Shown here: one piece after another, positions 23,001 through 29,000 of the stretch
Layout: each line of letters begins with the position of its first letter
Position numbering within the stretch: position 1 is the first letter of the stretch
Translations under genes and position numbers: made by a program
Notes under the pieces: generated by a model
The model's input: the letters and a program-made list of their open reading frames with translations, nothing else
Database searches by the model: none
Told to the model about the DNA's origin: nothing
Assembly (NCBI GenBank): GCA_003427395.1
Contig: BFEA01000167.1
Coordinates: 1,158,511-1,191,010 of the forward strand
Length of the DNA: 32,500 nt
Reading direction: 5' to 3'
DNA from: Chara braunii
Lineage: Eukaryota > Streptophyta > Charophyceae > Charales > Characeae

Positions 23001-26000
23001 CGTGTTGACCTGAATTGAAATGAAACTCCGGGCTGGACTGTGCCATCCCAATAAACCACTCACCCCCCTGTTGACCGGAATTGAAATGAAAATTCCGGGC
23101 TGGACTTACCACGCCGACAAACCACTCACCCGCTTATCTAAGGGTGTAAATGGGCCTCGCTCCAGTTCTCACCAAGTATGCAAGATGAGAACGGGTCTTC
23201 TGCTAGAACATGGAGAGATGCACCGACACGCTGATAAACCACTCACCCCTTCATCTAAGGCTGCAGCTAAGGGTGCAAATGGGAATGGGACTCGCTCCGC
23301 TACTCACCATATGTGCAAGATGCCAATGACTCTTCCACTAGAACATGGGAAGATGCACCACCATTATTTTTTTGTCTTTTATGGATGTGGTGAGTAGTGG
23401 AGCGAAGCCCAATGCTCCAGCGTCACTGCTGCCAGTTGAGTTCCACGTTCCCACGTCGTCAGGAACCATGGGCGGCCCAACCCTTGGCCTCCTGAGCTGT
23501 GCTTGCAGGCAGACAAAATCATCAATCTACGCTGGTGTGGTTGGGAGCGAGGGTTGGAAGTTGTGACCTGAGCTGCACCACGTCCCTTGCTGCAGTAATG
23601 AGGGCATACTCACACCAGCACTTTTCTACATGTATCTGACTGCAACTACGGCCGGACCTGGATGCATCTGACAACAATACGTCCAGTTGGAAAAGTTTTC
23701 GTGTCAGATTTGTGTCGGGCTGCAGTCCCACTCATCGGAAAATATTCCTCTTCGTCTCTAGACGTTTATTGCCCCCCCCCCCCAATATCAAACGGGCTCT
23801 TCCGGCCCCAGGCCCCAGCTTCGTATTCTGCCAGAAATCGACGGAGGCCAGAACCTGGGTAGGTGGAAAAAAAAGGAACCCTTGTGCCCCAGCTGTCTGC
23901 GTTTTGGTTTCCAGGTGGCACATTGAACGGAATGAGAACAGAACCCAGGTGACTTCAACAGAAAAGCTCATGTGCATTAGGTGTGTATATGGATGGCCAC
24001 GGCATCCCGATGCACCCCAACACGTGCACCAGGTTTGTGTTATGAACCTGGTTGCTTGTTGTCAGAAGACCAACACTCGCTCCCATAGACTTCCATGCAT
24101 GCCCATACATACACAGAAGGAAGGGGAGATGATAGGAGTATCACGCCACACAAAGAGAATGAAACACAGCGGAAGCCTTGTCCATGCCATATGACAGACT
24201 ACACTGAAAATGCAATTCGCTCCACAGAGTGCCCACAACCAGTCACAAAGGAAAGTCGAGTAGATCACATCCAGAAAGCAATGACGCAAAGATAGTCACC
24301 ACACAGTATCAACACTGTTTATTAAACTCAGAGATCGTTTTGTCAGAATAGTCTCAGAAACATGGTGCGCTGCTATGAAATGAGCAGCGCTTCCCCCCCA
24401 ACCCAGAGTAACCGCTATCTACTACCCCAGAACCCCTGAAACAACCAGCGCCACCCAGATACTGCCTCCGGAGGGAAGCGCCACACTGAAACAGGCCCCT
24501 GAGGCCAAGCGCCTCTCAGAGGATGAAGAAGAAGACCAGCGCCACATCTGATGAAGATGAAGTGCCAGATGACTTCACAGGTGAAGATCTGCAGCAGCAC
24601 CACCTTTCCTGACAAAGGAGATCTCTGAGGCTGTAAGCTGCAGCTATGGCTGCAGCGCCACGACCTGGAACCCTACACCTGAGGAGGGTTCGAAAGGGCA
24701 GCAACTTCTGCCACTTCCATCAGACCTCAGATAGCCCGACCTCTGAGCAGCCCCACGTGCTACCAGAGGACAGCGAAGGACCCAGCTATGGCCGAAGCTT
24801 GTAGGGTCTGGCTATGTCTGTCTTCTCTAACGCTGAAGCCGTCGTTGCGATCTGCGAAATGCCAATCGTCATAAAGCAACCAGGTTCATAACAGTTTGGT
24901 ATCAGAGCGATTGGATCCAGGCAGTGATGCACTGATGAGTTGGAGCAAGTATCATCATCTGGCGAGACACTGGAGAAGTTCATAACATTTGTATGTGGAC
25001 GTTGCCGGCATCCAGATGCATGGTTTAAATTCAATTGTCTACCGCGTGTGTGCGGGAAACGCAGCCCTAAGGTAGCCAAAGCAATGGGACTAAGCGCTTG
25101 CGCAAGAGAGAGAGAGAGAGAGAGGTGGGTGGGTGGGCTACAAGATGCCTCCCTTTCTTACTTCTTTTGGGGGTTCGCTTCCATCTGACGACCGGTCGTT
25201 CCTTTTTCCAAAAGTCCCAGTTCTAGGAGAGCTAGCTGTTGGTCGGCCGCAATATCGCCAAGGACCAGTACCCCAAAACTTTTGCCCCCTAAGAACCCAC
25301 TTGCATCTTGGTCGCCCACCGCTGAAAATGCGACACCTTGACACATACGCTGAAGCCCACTGTGAATTCAACTTACTGGCTGTGCTCTTGGAATTGCTCC
25401 TACGTCTTATTGCTGATTTCCCAAAGCGTGGGGAAGGGGGAGGGGGGGGTGTTTTGCTGACTCTCACAAATTTACAGTCGGGCCATTAGCACAACGTCTA
25501 CTGTCAGTTTCCCATCAGATGCTGCTCTCCACCCCATGAATAGACTAGAGCTGTGTTTACCCGAAACAAATAAAATGGAAGGGGAAAGGTAAAAAGAGGA
25601 AACAAAAGCTGAATACCTCCAGTAGCAGTTTTTTGCGGCATATTTTCTGTCTTTTTTGCTGATCTAGGCTGCAGAGCTTGTTTATTAAGAAAAGAAAAGA
25701 AAAGAAAATAGAGTTTCCAGCCAGATAAGAAAGATATGGACAGTACAACTAAACCTCCATAATATTTAACAAGTCGGCTTGTATGTCGATCATATAAAGC
25801 ACCGACACGTCAAAAAAAGGGCTGAAGAAACCANTCCATGACTTAGCACTCAGGACGCCGCCCGGGTAAACCGGGGGGCCCAAAAAAACGCCCAGTTTTT
25901 TTTTTTTTTTTTTTTTTTTNTTGAAACCGAAGTCGTTCTGCGCTCGGCGAGAGGACCCCGAATCTGCAATAAAAGGATGGCGAGATGGGAGGATGGAGGG

Positions 26001-29000
26001 TGACTGCTTAACAACGTCCAAGAAGAAGAAGAAGATGGATGGATAGATGGAGAAGGGGAGGGATGGCGAGATGGGAGGGAGGGAGGGGTGGATGGCGAGA
26101 TGGGATGGAGGGAGGGATGGAGGTAGTGATCGATGGATGGATGGAGGATGGAGGATGGCGAGATGGAATGGAGGGATGGAGGGATGGATGATGGAGGATG
26201 GAGAATGGCGAGATGGGATGGAGGGGATGATGGAGGATGGCGAGATGGGATGGGGGGAGGGATGGATGGATGGGAGGGATGGATGGATGGGAGGATGAGA
26301 AAGGCAGGGAGGGAGTAGGGAAGGAGGGGAAGAAGAAGAAGAGAGAAGAAGACCTAGCAAATGGAGCAGAAGAAGAAGAAGCAGAAGAAGAAGAAGAAGA
26401 AGAAGAAGAAGAAGAAGAAGAAGAAGCAGAAGAGAGGTGAGGAGGGGAAGAAGATCAAGAAAGGTCGAGGATAAAAATGAAAACGCAAGGGGGAGGAGGG
26501 GAAGAAGAAGAAGAAGAGAGGACGACGAGGAGAGAAGAAGGAGAAGAAGAAGAAGATGAGCGGAGGGGGAGGAGGACGGCCTTTGTCTTTTTTTTTTGTT
26601 TTAACCTGTCGTGTCTCACGTGACCTACGGAATGTCGACAAACTAGAAGAAGAAGAAGAAGAAGAAGAAGAGGAGGAGAAAGAAAACGAGAAGAAGAAGA
26701 AGAAGAGGAGGAGAGCGAAAACGAGTGGGGGAGAAGGGGAAGAAGAAGAAGAAGAAAGGTTATGGAGGAAGATGACAACGCGAGGATGACGAGGGGAAGA
26801 AGAAGAGGAGAGGAGGAGGAGAAGAGAAGAAGAAGAAGAAGAAGAAGAAGAGCCGAGAAGTGGGGGGGGGTAAGTGGACGGCCTGTCGTATCTCACGTGA
26901 CCTACCAAATGATCAAGAAGAAGAAGAAGAAGAAGAAGAAGATGGGGAAGAAGTATGGCTGTGGGGGGAGAAGGGGAAGACGACGAAGAAGAAGAAAGGT
27001 TATGGAGGAAGATGACAACGCGAGGAGGACGAGGGGAAGAAGAAGACGATAGGAGGGGAGAGAAGAAGAAGAAGAAGAAGAGCAGATGACAACGCGAGGA
27101 GGACGAGGGGAAGAAGAAGACGAGAGGAGGAGGAGAGAAGGAGAAGAAGAAGAAGAAGAAGAAGAAGGGCCGAGAAGGGGGGGGGTAGGTGGACGGCCTG
27201 TCGTACCTCACGTGACCTACCGAATGATCAAGAAGAAGAAGAAGAAGATGGGGAAGAAGTATGGCTGTGGTAGGGTATGGCGGCGGTGGTAGGGTATGGA
27301 GAAAGGCAGGGAGTAGGAAGGAGGGGAAGAAGACCTAGCGAATGGAGCAGAAGAAGACTGGTGGTTTAAACCACCACTCCATCCGGGGCCATTTTGGCAA
27401 ACCAAAAGTGGCATTTCCCCAAGCCTGAAATCTACAGTACGTCCTTTGGGACACCCGGTAAAATTGAAACGATACAGAGAATAAGCATGGCCCCTGAGCA
27501 AGGATGACACGTAAGAAAGGAAAAATCTACAATGGCGCCGTGAGGAAAAATAATTGTGGTACCCTTTGTCCACCAAACCTTTACCGGGCCTGGGCGTTGT
27601 AGATTTTGGCCCAGCACTTGTATTTGCAACCGGATGCAACCCGGAAAGTGCTATTGTCAGTGCGGTCTTCTCTGCTCTTCGCACTGTTTTTCGACCTATA
27701 ATGGGCCAGGCAGGTAAGTTTTCGAGTAATAATGGGCCAGGCTGGCCTCCATGGCCCCAGGGGGTTGGTAAGTATTTGGGGATCTTGTCTTTTTGGTTAA
27801 AGAAAGGGCGACGGCCTTAGATATGTCGTGGAAGCGGTCACCTTTATCTAGGTCTGGATTTTCTTCATCTAGCTCCATCGGGATGCGAACACCGGTCTGT
27901 TTTTCAGCAGTTGATGGTTGTACCGAGCTACTGGTACCCCGGTTGGTATTTGTGAAACCACCTTTTTCTTTTTGCGCATATGTTCACAGGCATATGCAGA
28001 AAAGTCAAGAATCGAGTAGGAAAACATGGGTTCCCTCTTCCCCCCCTCCCGCCGTTGCGATATCATCTTCGAGCTGACCATCTCCACAGGTTAATTCAGA
28101 GTTATCTTACCTGTTAAGTCGAGTTCAGCAATACATGGGTGTACCAAAAATAGGGCGTGGCTAGTTGATTAGGAAAAAAATTGTGGTAGTGACAGAAGCG
28201 GGCTTTCTGGTGTGTGATTTATTATCATAATCGCTTGTGTGGGCTGGCTCTGTCAAGGCAGTCTTGAGAAGCGGCAGCATAGGCTATGTAACAGTGTGTG
28301 GGGAAGTGTCATCGGGTGACCCTCGCATGAACCTGACTGAGGGTAAAAAAAAAAAAAAAAAATCAAAGGCCTTGGCCCCTCTGGTGCTATGTTCGTGCTA
28401 CTAACAAAGTACATCACAATAAGAACAAAGTATGAACATGACAGTGATTGTGATCGGTTTCGTGCTTTTTGAGCATGAACATATCACCCGTGGGGCCTGA
28501 CCGTAACTTCAGGACTCGTTGGTCCGTGTAAAGTGGGGAGGTTTATGTAATGGGACTGCTCTGATTCATCACCCTTTTAAATAGAGAAAAGGACGACAAC
28601 CTCGAGGTATTCCAACTAACTGTTGACAGGTAATTCAGAGTTTTTATTATTATTATTATTATTATTCTGAGTCCTTCGGGACTTGAACCGGTCTGTGTAT
28701 CAGCAGTTCACGGGTGTACTATTAAGCTACATGGGTTTGTTGTATCGGGGTATATAGCAAAGGGGGGGGCTACTGGTGCGGTGTGTTTTTTTGTCCAGAC
28801 TTGCAAATCAAAGGGGGAGGCTGTGGGTAAGGTTTGCTTTTGTTCAAACTTAATCCGTGCAAATCAAAGGGGGAGGCTGCGGATAAGGTGTGTTTTTCTT
28901 CAGACTTGCAGCATGCAAATCAAAGGGGGGGGCCTACGGGTAAGGTTTTTCATGTTCAAAAGCGCTTGCAGCAGAGAAGTGGTGCATTTAGGTATGGATT

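Noticed and set aside
23970-25045. Similarity between the two flanks of the LTR (GGCATCC.GATGCA)
   Set aside because: Only about 45 bp at modest identity; too weak to claim a duplicated host sequence or zinc-knuckle gag.
25133-25489. 118-codon frame after the LTR as a gag gene
   Set aside because: No CCHC knuckle or gag-like features.
26354-27211. 285-codon antisense Ser/Phe-rich frame
   Set aside because: Produced by the GAA satellite, which lacks stops in this frame.
26036-27355. CRISPR-like array of repeats and spacers
   Set aside because: Eukaryotic purine satellite with variable units, no constant repeat and spacer pattern.
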